The translations under genes were made by a program, and so were the position numbers. The notes beneath the pieces are model-generated. The model had not been told where the DNA came from, made no database searches, and saw only the letters and a list, made by a program, of their open reading frames with translations. A stretch of DNA of 64,000 nt, taken from positions 868,001 to 932,000 of the forward strand of contig JAPFFF010000017.1 in the NCBI GenBank assembly GCA_039105265.1, read 5' to 3'. Positions 11,134-21,907 of the stretch are shown piece after piece. The first letter of the stretch is position 1, and every line of letters starts with the position of its first letter. Source of the DNA: Tritrichomonas musculus (taxonomy: Eukaryota > Parabasalia > Tritrichomonadida > Tritrichomonadidae).

Positions 11134-11472
11134 ATGTATGAGTTAAGAGAAATAATAAAACACATTGAAGAAATATATAAATTACTTTTGATATTAGAAT
11201 CAAAACAAGAGGTAAGTGAAGAAGAAGAAACAAATACAGAAGCAAACAATAAAAGAACGCGTTCAATATTCAATTCATCAAAGTTCTTGAACAAGGATGA
11301 ACGTGAAAAAGTTTTAGAATTCCTTGATGATAAAGTAATGAATGATATAAATAAGTTGCCAGCATATAAAATGTGTTCATATACACAAAACTTATTGAAA
11401 GAAAAAATGAAGTTAAATGTATCATCATATATGATTAATAGATTGTTGACATATAAGAGCAACAAAGAATAA
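11134..11472 (+). CDS. Old-Polinton small protein, 112 residues, unknown function
   Basis: An open frame with an ATG at 11134, divergent from the polymerase region. It is charged and predicted helical, with a Glu-rich stretch (EEEETNTE) around residues 27-36 and a Lys-rich second half ending NRLLTYKSNKE. No known domain was recognised. Its position between polymerase and ATPase suggests a Polinton structural or accessory protein; that is inferred from context only. Confidence 0.55.
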   Translation: MYELREIIKHIEEIYKLLLILESKQEVSEEEETNTEANNKRTRSIFNSSKFLNKDEREKVLEFLDDKVMNDINKLPAYKMCSYTQNLLKEKMKLNVSSYMINRLLTYKSNKE

Positions 11473-11509
11473 AAATATCATTTAATTAATTTATTTATTT
11501 TTGGTTTAA

Positions 11510-11755
11510 ATGAATAGTACTGTTAAAGGATTGAGTTGTGATACATCAGATTTACGCGCTCAGTTTCGAATAGTTAAAGATAAGATATTCAATGAATTTA
11601 TGAATTCTGAAGATGATGCTTTAAACGGAAAGTTTGATAAGATGATTCACATATTGACAATTTATAAACAACTATTTAATGATATTGAATCGATTAAAAT
11701 ACAATTAAGAGCTATTGATGAACGTATCAAATCAGCTGAACAGTTGACGTTGTAA
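11510..11755 (+). CDS. Old-Polinton small helical protein, 81 residues
   Basis: Follows the previous frame after 37 bp on the same strand. The sequence has heptad-like hydrophobic spacing (FDKMIHILTIYKQLF, IESIKIQLRAI) and is probably a short coiled coil. No family was recognised. Composition and spacing fit a small Polinton gene. Confidence 0.5.
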   Translation: MNSTVKGLSCDTSDLRAQFRIVKDKIFNEFMNSEDDALNGKFDKMIHILTIYKQLFNDIESIKIQLRAIDERIKSAEQLTL

Positions 11756-12094
11756 TTGAATCAATGAATGAATCAATAATTTATTGGTTTTATTTTTACC
11801 TAAAACGAATAACTTTAATATGAATTAAGCTCGTATATTATCATCAGAAAGTGATGCATCAGTTAAGCAGAAGCAAACGACAAGTATTAATATAAACATC
11901 AAACCAAAGCAACCACAACCAGTTGAATATCCATCAGTTCAACCATTACCACAATCATCTCAAGCCACAAATTATACTATACCTCAGATGAATGGAGTAT
12001 ATCAATCACCGCAACCAACGTTTCCCTAGAAAGAGGTATCGGTGATATTGGAGCTGATATAACCGAACTTGAAACTAAAAACAAATTCCTCGAG
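11756..12094 (+). other. Old-Polinton degraded Gln/Pro-rich stretch
   Basis: Between two small frames. The DNA from about 11820 to 12030 translates to a Gln/Pro/Ser-rich sequence resembling a low-complexity virion-type protein, but it forms no intact frame. Treated as part of the fossil. Confidence 0.4.
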
Positions 12095-12382
12095 TTGTTG
12101 TTATCAATCTATGAAACAAATCCAATAAAAGTCAATGATTTATTGATTTGCCATTCAAATACATTAATGGAACTCATCAAATTACTAACACAAGCTGATA
12201 AAGTTGAATTGATTTTCAATGATGATTGTTCGTGCAATGGTTGTGTTTCTCGTTCCAAATATCTTTTAATTGATAAAATCCTTGTGTGCAAAAATAATGA
12301 ATCAAATGATTTGAAATACAAATATAATAACATTTATACCGAACTCATTAGACACAACATTTCATTGAAAACATGTATTTAA
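12095..12382 (+). CDS. Old-Polinton small protein, 95 residues, unknown
   Basis: A plus-strand frame of 95 residues with several Cys residues (CSCNGCVSRSK). It is mostly predicted helical, with Leu/Ile-rich stretches. No family was recognised. It lies immediately upstream of the ATPase region and may be a remnant of a larger Polinton gene. Confidence 0.4.
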   Translation: MLLSIYETNPIKVNDLLICHSNTLMELIKLLTQADKVELIFNDDCSCNGCVSRSKYLLIDKILVCKNNESNDLKYKYNNIYTELIRHNISLKTCI

Positions 12383-12548
12383 AGACTAATAAATGATATT
12401 TGAAATATTAGTTGTTTCATTACTAACAGGTTTATTTTTAGTGAAGATTGTTGAAGTATCATTAATGATGCCTGACAAAGAACCAGAACTCAGTGAAGAG
12501 ATAAGAATAAAAATATATTCATGAAGAGCTTTAACGAAAACTAAAGAA

Positions 12549-13489
12549 ATGAAACGTTTCATGAAACCCACAAAATTTAATTATATAGAGATTTTATTCT
12601 CTAGTGGTTCAGATTATGATGATGACCGAATGAGTTTTGCATTTGAATATGAATCATTTAAGCCAACAGTTAATGAAAAGACATTTAACATTGATGATGA
12701 GATGAATAAAGCATATCAACGCAATGAATCAAAAATAAAAAACGAATCAATCAGACCAATCGCAAACGGTATCTATGCACACTACAATTCATTGAACATA
12801 CTTGTTGGCAATCAAGGAAGAGGAAAGAGTCATGTTGTTTTAAGAGATATCATTCAAATATCAAGATTAAAGAACTCCAAATTTCATTTAATCGTTTATA
12901 TATCTAAGAGCGGTACAATCAATGATGCAACATTTATAGCACAACGTGAATTGATACAACTACCAATCAAAGTCATTAGTGATTCAAACGCTGAAGAATA
13001 TCTTAAACAACTTGATTTATATAAAGAGCTATATGATAAATATAGTTCGACTCCAAAAATAGTAATCAATGAAAAGAAATTAAATGATATGTTTGAGTTT
13101 CTTCATATCAATAAGTTAGGGCAACCAAATGAACCATTAAACACAATCATTTTATGTGAAGATGCAAGCCGTTCATTAATTTTAAAAACTGATTACTTTA
13201 CTAATTATGTTTCACAACTCAGGCATAAACATTCAATCGTATATATCAATATTCAGTTCTTCAAAGCAATCAAAACTGATTACAAGAACAATGCAACATC
13301 ATTCTTTATCTTCAGGGTTATTCAAGGCAAAAGTTGAGTTATGTATATCATCAAGTTCCAATGCCAATTGAGTTTGAACATTTATGGCAAAAATATAAAG
13401 ACTTATCAGGTCATCAATTCTTGTTGGTCAATACAAGAACAAACACAATTGAGATTCATTCACTTTATTCTATAATGATTTGTTGTTGA
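12549..13489 (+). pseudogene. Fossil Polinton packaging-ATPase region (FtsK/HerA type)
   Basis: Polinton genome-packaging ATPases pump DNA into the capsid. Here the P-loop GNQGRGKS is visible after an N-terminal stretch of about 80 residues. A Walker B-like strand (NTIILCED) follows about 110 residues later, in the arrangement of the inner element's intact ATPase (33562-34416). The region is part of the broken old Polinton. Its 3' end overlaps by about 25 bp the convergent small-protein fragment that follows. Confidence 0.75.
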
Positions 13490-13594
13490 ACACCTACAAA
13501 TAGTTGTGGTGCATTGATATTATATTTTTGTCTCATCTGTTCAATGAGTTCCTTTGTTTTCTTATCTGTTGCCTTTCTGATGCTGTAATTATAA
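13465..13594 (-). pseudogene. Old-Polinton small conserved protein, C-terminal part
   Basis: Minus-strand coding remnant whose translation (for example YNYSI, KTKELIEQMRQKYN, APQLFVG) closely resembles the C-terminus of the inner element's 149-residue protein (29908-30357). The N-terminal part of the same gene lies on the far side of the inner Polinton at 36711-37031. The inner element therefore inserted inside this gene. Confidence 0.8.
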
Positions 13595-13599
13595 TACTT
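13595..13599. repeat. Target-site duplication TACTT, left copy
   Basis: TACTT immediately precedes the left terminal repeat and is repeated at 36706-36710 directly after the right one. Polintons usually make 6-bp duplications; here 5 bp match exactly. Confidence 0.75.
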
Positions 13600-13921
13600 A
13601 GTAGTATAGTATAGGCTCCGCTATCGCCAAGCCTATACTTAAGCCCATTTCACAGCCACTTGGAGCCTTTGGAAGCCCCCCAGAGCCTTCAAAAAGCTCC
13701 AACCACCTCGATAATTCAAAAAGTTCGCAACAAAAAAATTCCAAACTCATATTTTTATCGTCTCGTTGTAAAAATTATTTTGACACAAAAAAATGTATTT
13801 CTTGAAGATTCCGTTAAGATATCCCTTCGAATCAAGAAGTTGTTTTATAATGATTGAAATGTACCCGACGCTCAATCCAGCTGAAGAACAAACACCAATC
13901 CCTATAGAATATGCTTACTTT
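13600..13921 (+). repeat. Left terminal inverted repeat of the younger Polinton (322 bp)
   Basis: Matches the reverse complement of 36384-36705 at every base I compared. It starts AGTAGTATAGTATAGG. The tip can fold: GTATAGGCT near the end is followed by its inverse AGCCTATAC about 12 bp later. The repeat contains the first 43 codons of the minor capsid candidate gene, which is full length only at the other end. Confidence 0.95.
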
Positions 13922-16900
13922 ATAGTAATGAATGTATTTCATTCTTGGTGTTATCTTCAGCTAAGATACCATTTGATGTAAAGAATGTTGTATTTATCAA
14001 TATAAAATTAGCTGTTGCATTGACAATAAAATTGCTACTATTTAATGGATATTCAAGATTGTTTAACCATATCTTATATGGTTCGCATTGATATTCATAC
14101 TTAGGAGTATTATTAACATTGAATGATATATTGATTTTGATTTCTTTATCACTGGCAACATTATTTTTGTTTTCATGATATGTCAAATAGAGCATAGCTT
14201 CATATACATCAAGTTGTTGGTCAAATTGATAACGAATGCTAGTACTATTTGGTATGTTGAATGTATAGTTAATTCGTGTTAATTTATTCTCTAACGCAGC
14301 TAATCTTGTCTCTAAGTTTTCTATCCTTGTCTTCAATTCTTCATTTTCACTTTTCAAAGCATAATTGGTCAAATCAACAGGTTCAGGAATCTCACTTTTC
14401 ACTTGCTCAATAGCAAGGGCCAACTCTGTTGTCAATGCTATTTTATCTTGCTTCAATATTTTTTCCGCTAATATTAATTTGGTATCGAAATAGTCTTCCC
14501 CGTTATCGATATAAAAGCACAGACCATTACTATCACTTTTATAATAAGTTAAGTAATAAGTTGTTCCGTCAATTTCAAAAGCGACATTAACATCTCCATC
14601 TTCAGTAATATCACCATTATAATCAAACAAATAATCAAACTCTTTTACAAAACCATCGTTATTTGATATTGTTCCAACAAGGCGAATTCCCCTAGTCAAT
14701 TTTATTTTGACTTCCCACGTTCCTGAGCTATCTTGTACATTTTCAAAAGGCACATCGACAGCATCTTTATATATCAAATCATTTTTTTCTCGATATTTTG
14801 ATAAATCTACGGCGGCAGGAATCTCACTTTTTACTTTCTCCAACGCCTCATTTACTTCATCAACAGTAGGGAAATTATCAAATTCAGCTTCTATTTCATT
14901 TACTTTTTCGGCAAGTAATTTAAATGCAGGCTTCAAAGAATCTCTAAATATATTACCAATATCCATTGCCCCACTTAAAGTTAAGGCTCCACTGTCAGGG
15001 TTATCATTTTCATCTTCAAATTTTAAATCATCTAATGGTTTATATTCTTCTTCACACCACATAATTATTGGAGTAATATCTTTTGTGATAGACCTAGCGA
15101 TGGTCCCAGACATGAAATTAATAGATGACCGCAACAAATCACTCATCCCTTTCGTTGATTTGTTAGAGAAAATTCTCTTCAAAAATCCACCTCCCTTTAT
15201 TGTTGGAAAACTAATTCCTTCGGGAAAAAGCTGCATGCCTATAGAGCCCATAGAACCTGCCGTTCCAGCTACTCCAAAAGCTAAAGCTGTCCATGACACA
15301 ATTCTTAACTTATCAACATCTTCTTCTAGATGCTGAGTTATTGTTTCTGCTCTTGATACTCTTCCTTTGAGGCTTTCCATTGTCGTGCTCATTTCCTGGA
15401 CGTCATAACTTATCACATCAACATTATTGCTTACCATATTTAAATCACTTCTCATTGTAGTAATATTGTCGGCAGTAATAATTTTCGATGAGGTAATGTT
15501 ATAGTCTGTATATAATGTTGTTGCAGCATTAGGATTGGGATATATCTCATAAAATTGTTGTTTGATAATATATTCGAAGGGGTTTGTTGTAGGGTCCCAA
15601 TTGACCTCATCTATCGGGTCAACATATTCTTTGAATAAATAGATTTTAATATTTCGTGAGTCATTAGGGGTAGATGAAGCATAACAATATTCTACTTTTT
15701 CACACGAATCTAATATACCAGTGATGAAATACCATTTCTTATCACTCTTTGGGTCAAATATTTTTCCAGTAGGCCTCATAGAAAATCTGTTTGCCTTGAT
15801 GGTACCGTCCAAAGTGATATCAAGTAAAAATTCTTCCACTTTAGAAATATCTAATTCGCTCCCTGTACCGTTTGCTTTATAGCATCTTATAGCTTCAATA
15901 TCATATCCATCAACATTTATTCCTCCATTACTTGTTTGATAGCCCAATCCATATTTTGAAAAACTTTCTATCTCACCCGTCTTTAGTTTCAATTTACAGT
16001 CCAATTTACATTTCCCTCCATGTATCATATAATGTAGGAGATTATCAATAGAATAGTTATCAGGCTTTTTAATCAACATTTTATTTCTTTCACTTCTCTT
16101 GATTCTAATATATGTTCCATCCTCTCCATGTTCATTCTCTTTATTTAATGCATTTTTTATATTTCCGTTTATGTTTCCTTGTATATTATCTCCTACCCAC
16201 TTAGTTCCATCCCAGCTTAAAACCCATTTATTACCAAAACAATATTCACTAAACTTAAATTCCAAGCCGCTAGGTATATTGTAATTATCGTCTATATTCC
16301 ATTGCAGTAGCCAATACATTTTATCATCTATTTGGACTTCACTAGTTAGTGTGGGTTTATAGAGATACAATACATCACTTTTATGAAGCTTCAAAGCATT
16401 ATCAGCCTTGATAATTGAACATTTTATTGCTTTTTCTGTTTGGAGGCTATCTGTAAGATATTCATTCATTATACTCAACTCACCATTCAACCAAAGGGAA
16501 TAGGGATTAAAATCGAGGCTAGAATCGAAAGCTATGTTGATGTATTCAAATATGGTGCTGTTATTTATAGAACAGCCATTACTGCTTTTGGTTATGAGAG
16601 GGCAATAAACCTTTCCATCCTTGGCATAAATAAAGAATTCCTTCACTAAATTTCCATTCGTATCGTATATAATATTTTTTCTCAAAACAACTTTGAAAAG
16701 ATTTGTTTGGGCTGTTATTTCCTTCACTTTATTCATGAAATCCTCAGGTATATTAACAAATTTAAGAATATGATATTGGGTTGTTGATGACTCAAATGAC
16801 TCGTATTGTATATTATTATTTTTGATATTAAATTCTGGTATGCCATCTACTTCATTGAATAAATGGCCTGTCTGAACATATCCATCTAAATCACTTAGGG

Positions 16901-16982
16901 TTAATAACTGGCTTGCTTTACGAGTGCTGTCTCCTACCTTGAATTGTATATCTCCGATGAATTTTGTTGTTGTTGCTGCCAT
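13920..16982 (-). CDS. Giant fibre-like Polinton protein, 1020 residues
   Basis: Function unknown; I infer a virion surface or fibre protein. I chose the ATG at 16982 (MAATTTKFIG) rather than the upstream one, because it is preceded at 11 bp by the TTTTTTT motif seen before other genes of the element, and because it then does not overlap the neighbour. The N-terminal two thirds look beta-rich. A conserved block QQFYEIYPNPNAATTLYTD is shared with the upstream 1380-residue paralog. It is followed by a coiled-coil stretch, a Gly-rich hydrophobic segment (ALAFGVAGTAGSMGSIGMQ), and C-terminal coiled coils with repeated KSEIPEPVDL-type motifs. No enzymatic motif is visible. Confidence 0.8.
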   Translation of the reverse strand: MAATTTKFIGDIQFKVGDSTRKASQLLTLSDLDGYVQTGHLFNEVDGIPEFNIKNNNIQYESFESSTTQYHILKFVNIPEDFMNKVKEITAQTNLFKVVLRKNIIYDTNGNLVKEFFIYAKDGKVYCPLITKSSNGCSINNSTIFEYINIAFDSSLDFNPYSLWLNGELSIMNEYLTDSLQTEKAIKCSIIKADNALKLHKSDVLYLYKPTLTSEVQIDDKMYWLLQWNIDDNYNIPSGLEFKFSEYCFGNKWVLSWDGTKWVGDNIQGNINGNIKNALNKENEHGEDGTYIRIKRSERNKMLIKKPDNYSIDNLLHYMIHGGKCKLDCKLKLKTGEIESFSKYGLGYQTSNGGINVDGYDIEAIRCYKANGTGSELDISKVEEFLLDITLDGTIKANRFSMRPTGKIFDPKSDKKWYFITGILDSCEKVEYCYASSTPNDSRNIKIYLFKEYVDPIDEVNWDPTTNPFEYIIKQQFYEIYPNPNAATTLYTDYNITSSKIITADNITTMRSDLNMVSNNVDVISYDVQEMSTTMESLKGRVSRAETITQHLEEDVDKLRIVSWTALAFGVAGTAGSMGSIGMQLFPEGISFPTIKGGGFLKRIFSNKSTKGMSDLLRSSINFMSGTIARSITKDITPIIMWCEEEYKPLDDLKFEDENDNPDSGALTLSGAMDIGNIFRDSLKPAFKLLAEKVNEIEAEFDNFPTVDEVNEALEKVKSEIPAAVDLSKYREKNDLIYKDAVDVPFENVQDSSGTWEVKIKLTRGIRLVGTISNNDGFVKEFDYLFDYNGDITEDGDVNVAFEIDGTTYYLTYYKSDSNGLCFYIDNGEDYFDTKLILAEKILKQDKIALTTELALAIEQVKSEIPEPVDLTNYALKSENEELKTRIENLETRLAALENKLTRINYTFNIPNSTSIRYQFDQQLDVYEAMLYLTYHENKNNVASDKEIKINISFNVNNTPKYEYQCEPYKIWLNNLEYPLNSSNFIVNATANFILINTTFFTSNGILAEDNTKNEIHSLL

Positions 16983-17010
16983 TTCAAACCCAAAAAAATA
17001 TTTCCCTATT

Positions 17011-20000
17011 CTACTCAATATTTGCACACTTCTTCTCCAATGCAGCAATCCTTTTCTCCAATGAATCGATATATAAATCCTTTTGCTCCAACATTTCTTT
17101 GACCTCCAATTTTGTAATATAAGCAGTCATATCTATATCATCTAGGGGATGCTTTGTGCTTTGAACAGATTTTATTTCGTTAGCTAATATTTTGAAAACA
17201 GGCTTCAAAGAATCTCTGAAAATATTACATAAATTAAATGTTGCCTGAAGAGTCATTACCCCCTTGTCTGGATCATCAAAATCATTTTCGAAAGTAATCT
17301 CTTCTAATTCATCTAACCCTTCATCACACCATTCTAATACTTTATTTGTGTCTGAAATTGTCCTAGACCAAGGGTCAAATTTTCTTAGCCGAGAAGCGCC
17401 GCTAAAATATGACTCTTCCAATAAAAATGATGTCCTAGCATGAGTTATTGTTGTCGCTGCTACTGCTACTTCTGATGACGCTTCTGCTCCTCCAAATGTA
17501 ATGCCCATCGATGATAAAGCTAAGCCTCCACCAACTATTCCACCTGCTATAGTGAAGGCTAAAGAAATCCCTTCAACAATCTTTATTGACTTCATATCTG
17601 AAATTAGATGTTCAGTCTTATCTTCGACTGTTATTAATCTCCTATCCATTTGGCCAACTTTATTCTCCAATTTATTGAAGTCATATGATAAAACATCAAA
17701 GTTATTACTTACCAAATTTAAATCACTTCTCATCGTAGTAATATTGTCGGCAGTAATAATTTTGGATGAGCATATATTATAATCTGTATACAAAGTGGTA
17801 GCTGCATTAGGATTGGGGTATATCTCATAAAATTGTTGCCTGATAATATATTCAAAGGGATTCATTTTACCATCCCAATTCATTTCTTCGAAGGGGTCTG
17901 CCATGCTCTTTCGTAAATATATTTCAATATTCCTGTCCTCAGGATTGATAAAACTATCTGTCCAATCACAGGCTATTCTATCTATTGTGTCCAAATCTCC
18001 TATCAAATCAACATTTCCATTCAGCTGTCCATAGACATGAAGTATTTGTGGTAATATTTTGAATGTTAGTCGGGTAGGAGTAGATGATTTTGGCAAATAA
18101 ATATCTAAATATACTCTGGAGATTTTAGGAATTAATTCATTAAATTTAATTATATTAGCCTCATAATTAAATAATCTACACTCAACACCTACCAAATCAT
18201 AGCCTTCATATGTCTCTTTATTATGTCCTCCCATCTCAAACACCCAACAACTAATATGATTTTCATCCCCATTTATAATTTCATCATTGTTTAACAATAA
18301 TTTGGTTTCTAATTTTCCTTCTTTACTAGCGAGTGCATATAAGCTATACAATATACCCTTCTCTCCTCTCGGTATTATTTCGTTGTGTATATCATCATTT
18401 TTCATCATTGCATAGCATAAATGTGTTCTATTATCATTATGATAATACCCTGTGTTCCTTTTATTTAATTTGTTAATGACACTCCCTCCTAATCTTCCAC
18501 TCAAATTATTGCCTGTCCATTTATCTTCCTTCCATTCTAATTCCCATGAATTACCGAAGCAATACTCCTTGAATTTGAATTTGAAGCCTTCGATGAGATG
18601 GTAATCATCTGGGATTTCATATATCATTTTATAATATTCTTTATCTCCTATTGTAGCGTCAGTAATTTTTGTTGGTTTATATAAATAAATAATATCAGAA
18701 TTATGTAATTTAAGAGCATTCTTAGCCTCTATTGTATCACACTTTATTGTTGGCTCAACAGCTACCAAAGAGTCTTGAGGTAATAAATACATTATACTTA
18801 GCTCTCCCTTGAGATATAAATCATAAGAATCAATTCTAACCCCTTCATCATGAGCAATATATAATTTATTTGTTGTTGTTTCATGGAAATAACTAAGCCG
18901 GGTTTCATCATGCTCGGTATTGTGTATGAGGATTGGATTATATATTTTTCCATCTTCTGCATAGATATAGAACTCTTTAATTATTTTTCCATTAGCATTC
19001 ATGATAATATTGTTTCGAAGAATTATTTTAAATATATTTATCCTTCCCTGAGTATCTTTTATTTGTTCTTGTATTTCTTCTGTACCACCTATCACCATCA
19101 TCTTAAAGTCTCTATCAAATAATCTAAAAGTATCTGTGCTGAGCAAATTATTGGTGAGAATATATTTGGGAAAGCCAGATTGATAAGTAAAATTAGATGT
19201 GGTAATATCCCCTCCCGATGATAAATTTGATATATCTACTCCATTTATTAATCCATTAACATTTAAATTTGCTTTGATATTAACATCTCCATATATTGGT
19301 TTTTCTCTATTAAATTGATAATTCTTTGGTGGTTCGATATATTTGTTTCCATATACTTCTAATGCTTTCTTGAACGATTCAAGGTCTGACCCTGGAATTG
19401 AAATAGACCCATCGGGCTGTTTTGGTGGTGTGCCGATGTCAATACTCAAAGGGCTAACAGCACTATTGCAGTATATCCATTCATTTTCATTTTCATCCCA
19501 TACTATATCTCCTTCTTTCTGTTTTGTATTGTTTGCCATAAAGGCTGTATAAACAGCCACACTCATTCTATCTTCATTATTCCTCCAACCTTGACATTTA
19601 TTATCAAAATCAGTAATCATAATCTGAATCCAGTTTTGTCTGTCCACATCAAATATAAATGAAGGAGGCGCATCAAAGCTTCTATTTGTTCTCCAGCCTG
19701 ATGGAAAATCATCAAATGAATACCCACTTTCTGTTAATAAAACCCATCTATGAAAGAGGGCTGACCAATAATATCTTTCATCATGATCAATATTAAAAGA
19801 CCTATCATTCATGAAATTGGTATGCTGTATATTGGAATCTATATGCTGATTTTGATTTTGATATTGATTTACCAAATCATTTATACCGTCATCATTATTG
19901 TAAATCGAAAAGTCAACTACCTGTGATTGAGCCAGCTGGACCTGATTATCAAAATGCAAACGACTAATATCATGTACCTGAAGATGGTCTTCGACTCCAT

Positions 20001-21153
20001 CAACTCTATCATATAAATCAGCTAACAATTCAACAAATATAGCATCGTTCTCATCTTCAAAATTATTCTCTCCATCTTGATTACATGTACAGGATTTAAT
20101 TTTGAGGACATAATCATGCAAATCATTATGAGCTTGAGTTAAATGGTTTAAGCTTGCATACACATTATTTAAATATTCTCCAAGGGCGATGTTTTCAGAT
20201 GTACCGTCATCTTCAATAATAGTGATTCGTAAACTATCCGCATCCTTTCTTGTTTTTATGTAGTTGATGCCCTTCTTTATCATTACTTCAACCAAATATT
20301 GTGCTAGGAAAGCACCCATAAATAGTTTAATATTTGCGTAATTATCTTTTTGATTTTGCATGTATATATCAATAAATTCACCCGGGCTTCCTACCTCCAC
20401 TAGCTGGTCTGCTTTAACTTCTTCATCGCTATTTTTATATTTATATCCTATTGTCTTAAGAGTATTGTCTTGAAGATTGTAATGATATTGCTTTGTTCCA
20501 TTTATGAATTTTATCCAGTTTGCTTCATTAAATACCTCATATAATATTCTCGTTGTGTTTTGATTCTTTTTTTCATTCTTCATAATATTCATCAACATAT
20601 CAGCTAAATTATGATATGTCTTGTATTGGAGGAAAGGTTCAGTTGGCTTAGGCTCTGGTGGAGCAGTAGGAGTTTGAACATATTTAACTACTTCACATTT
20701 CCCCTTGTCTTCTTCCAATACTACTTGTTCGTATCCATCTGCTGCGCACATCAATTCGCTATACATATCATGGATTGCTTCACAAGTCTTAGATTCCCCT
20801 TCGATAATATCATTAAATGTATTAACACAATATTCATCTCTGATAAGTTCTCTGTTGGATTCAACAAATGAATTCGTTCTTGCTAATGCTTTGTATTCAA
20901 GTATTTGTGTAGATTTTTCAGTTATTGGAACATCCCCAAATCCTTTAAGACTACCTCCATTTTCAATATAGTCATTTACCACTCTGGCATCAACTTCAGC
21001 TTTATTGTATAGACAATTAAATTTTGGGTATTCATCGGGCTTATCTTCTTGGATGATATTTATTTTTTCATCTTCTCCAGCACATATTTCAAATCCATTT
21101 GCTTTAAGTTTTTTTGCTTCTTTGCTCTTTGCAGAATATAGTGTCAAGGACAT
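17011..21153 (-). CDS. Giant fibre-like Polinton protein, 1380 residues
   Basis: A paralog of the downstream 1020-residue protein; the shared part covers roughly the C-terminal 700 residues and includes QQFYEIYPNPNAATTLYTD and the following SSKIITADNITTMRSDLN region. The central part has the repetitive, Asn/Ile-rich style of phage fibre shafts (VNIKANLNVNGLINGVDIS). A Gly/Ala-rich hydrophobic segment (LAFTIAGGIVGGGLALSS) lies near residue 1230, followed by a short terminal coiled coil. Role inferred: attachment or fibre-like virion protein. The start at 21153 is divergent from, and only 19 bp away from, the 244-residue gene on the other strand, so the two probably share a promoter region. Confidence 0.8.
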   Translation of the reverse strand: MSLTLYSAKSKEAKKLKANGFEICAGEDEKINIIQEDKPDEYPKFNCLYNKAEVDARVVNDYIENGGSLKGFGDVPITEKSTQILEYKALARTNSFVESNRELIRDEYCVNTFNDIIEGESKTCEAIHDMYSELMCAADGYEQVVLEEDKGKCEVVKYVQTPTAPPEPKPTEPFLQYKTYHNLADMLMNIMKNEKKNQNTTRILYEVFNEANWIKFINGTKQYHYNLQDNTLKTIGYKYKNSDEEVKADQLVEVGSPGEFIDIYMQNQKDNYANIKLFMGAFLAQYLVEVMIKKGINYIKTRKDADSLRITIIEDDGTSENIALGEYLNNVYASLNHLTQAHNDLHDYVLKIKSCTCNQDGENNFEDENDAIFVELLADLYDRVDGVEDHLQVHDISRLHFDNQVQLAQSQVVDFSIYNNDDGINDLVNQYQNQNQHIDSNIQHTNFMNDRSFNIDHDERYYWSALFHRWVLLTESGYSFDDFPSGWRTNRSFDAPPSFIFDVDRQNWIQIMITDFDNKCQGWRNNEDRMSVAVYTAFMANNTKQKEGDIVWDENENEWIYCNSAVSPLSIDIGTPPKQPDGSISIPGSDLESFKKALEVYGNKYIEPPKNYQFNREKPIYGDVNIKANLNVNGLINGVDISNLSSGGDITTSNFTYQSGFPKYILTNNLLSTDTFRLFDRDFKMMVIGGTEEIQEQIKDTQGRINIFKIILRNNIIMNANGKIIKEFYIYAEDGKIYNPILIHNTEHDETRLSYFHETTTNKLYIAHDEGVRIDSYDLYLKGELSIMYLLPQDSLVAVEPTIKCDTIEAKNALKLHNSDIIYLYKPTKITDATIGDKEYYKMIYEIPDDYHLIEGFKFKFKEYCFGNSWELEWKEDKWTGNNLSGRLGGSVINKLNKRNTGYYHNDNRTHLCYAMMKNDDIHNEIIPRGEKGILYSLYALASKEGKLETKLLLNNDEIINGDENHISCWVFEMGGHNKETYEGYDLVGVECRLFNYEANIIKFNELIPKISRVYLDIYLPKSSTPTRLTFKILPQILHVYGQLNGNVDLIGDLDTIDRIACDWTDSFINPEDRNIEIYLRKSMADPFEEMNWDGKMNPFEYIIRQQFYEIYPNPNAATTLYTDYNICSSKIITADNITTMRSDLNLVSNNFDVLSYDFNKLENKVGQMDRRLITVEDKTEHLISDMKSIKIVEGISLAFTIAGGIVGGGLALSSMGITFGGAEASSEVAVAATTITHARTSFLLEESYFSGASRLRKFDPWSRTISDTNKVLEWCDEGLDELEEITFENDFDDPDKGVMTLQATFNLCNIFRDSLKPVFKILANEIKSVQSTKHPLDDIDMTAYITKLEVKEMLEQKDLYIDSLEKRIAALEKKCANIE

Positions 21154-21172
21154 TTTAATCTGAAATTAAATA

Positions 21173-21907
21173 ATGCTGTATAGTGTTCAGAGCCAGCCAG
21201 GGAATTATAATACTGTAAGAATGAATATAGATATTCCTTGGAAATGCCCTTTCGTCAAGTATTATGTTTCGTCTATTAATACTAAAGCCAATATTTTGTT
21301 AACCACCGATGATGATTATTTAATATTTGAGACAGAAAATAGTGAAGTTCGAATTGATTTCGAGGAGTCGTATGCCTATTCTTTTGCAAATCTGGTTAAA
21401 TTTTTAAATGAAAGTCAGACTGTAATTACCTTCAAAAATGTCAACAATAGAACCATATCTTTAAAGCCTGTCCAAACAGTAAAATTCAAAGAAGGCAGCC
21501 ATAGAGCAAAATTAATTACTGGATTGTTCAATACTAAGCCTGGACATATATTTCCAAATGGAGTTGAATGCAACGTCCCAGATTTGCCAATTCTTGATTT
21601 TGCCAATAAATTATATTTAGTATCTTTGCAGGGTGTAGCAGCGCACTCATCTATTGGAGACCAAGAATATACTCCCAGCATCATCGCAAATATTGATACA
21701 ATGATTATGGACCAAGAAGCTTTAATAGTGAATTATGATTTGACAAAACCAATAAAAGTAAAAGTAAATACAGATTCGTTAAAGTATTTGGAAATGAGGT
21801 TGGTCGACTTTATGTTCCAGCCAGTAATCTTAAAATCCCCCTTGTTCATTACTCTGAAGATAAAACCATCCCAGGATGCTGATATATATGATATCTTGAC
21901 AAAATAA
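21173..21907 (+). CDS. Candidate Polinton virion protein (penton-like), 244 residues
   Basis: Beta-rich, without membrane segments. The N-terminal region (NIDIPWKCPFVKYYV, then YSFANLVKFLNES) resembles the start of small capsid proteins of Polinton-like viruses, where a helix with spaced aromatic and Leu residues follows the first strands. The rest alternates hydrophobic strands. I infer a single-jelly-roll or other minor virion protein, with moderate confidence. It is divergent from the 1380-residue gene, with 19 bp between the starts. Confidence 0.6.
   Translation: MLYSVQSQPGNYNTVRMNIDIPWKCPFVKYYVSSINTKANILLTTDDDYLIFETENSEVRIDFEESYAYSFANLVKFLNESQTVITFKNVNNRTISLKPVQTVKFKEGSHRAKLITGLFNTKPGHIFPNGVECNVPDLPILDFANKLYLVSLQGVAAHSSIGDQEYTPSIIANIDTMIMDQEALIVNYDLTKPIKVKVNTDSLKYLEMRLVDFMFQPVILKSPLFITLKIKPSQDADIYDILTK

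Noticed and set aside
13660-13857. 65-residue frame present in both terminal repeats
   Set aside because: Composition is not convincing and it overlaps the start of the minor capsid candidate in another frame. Its duplication follows from the repeats.
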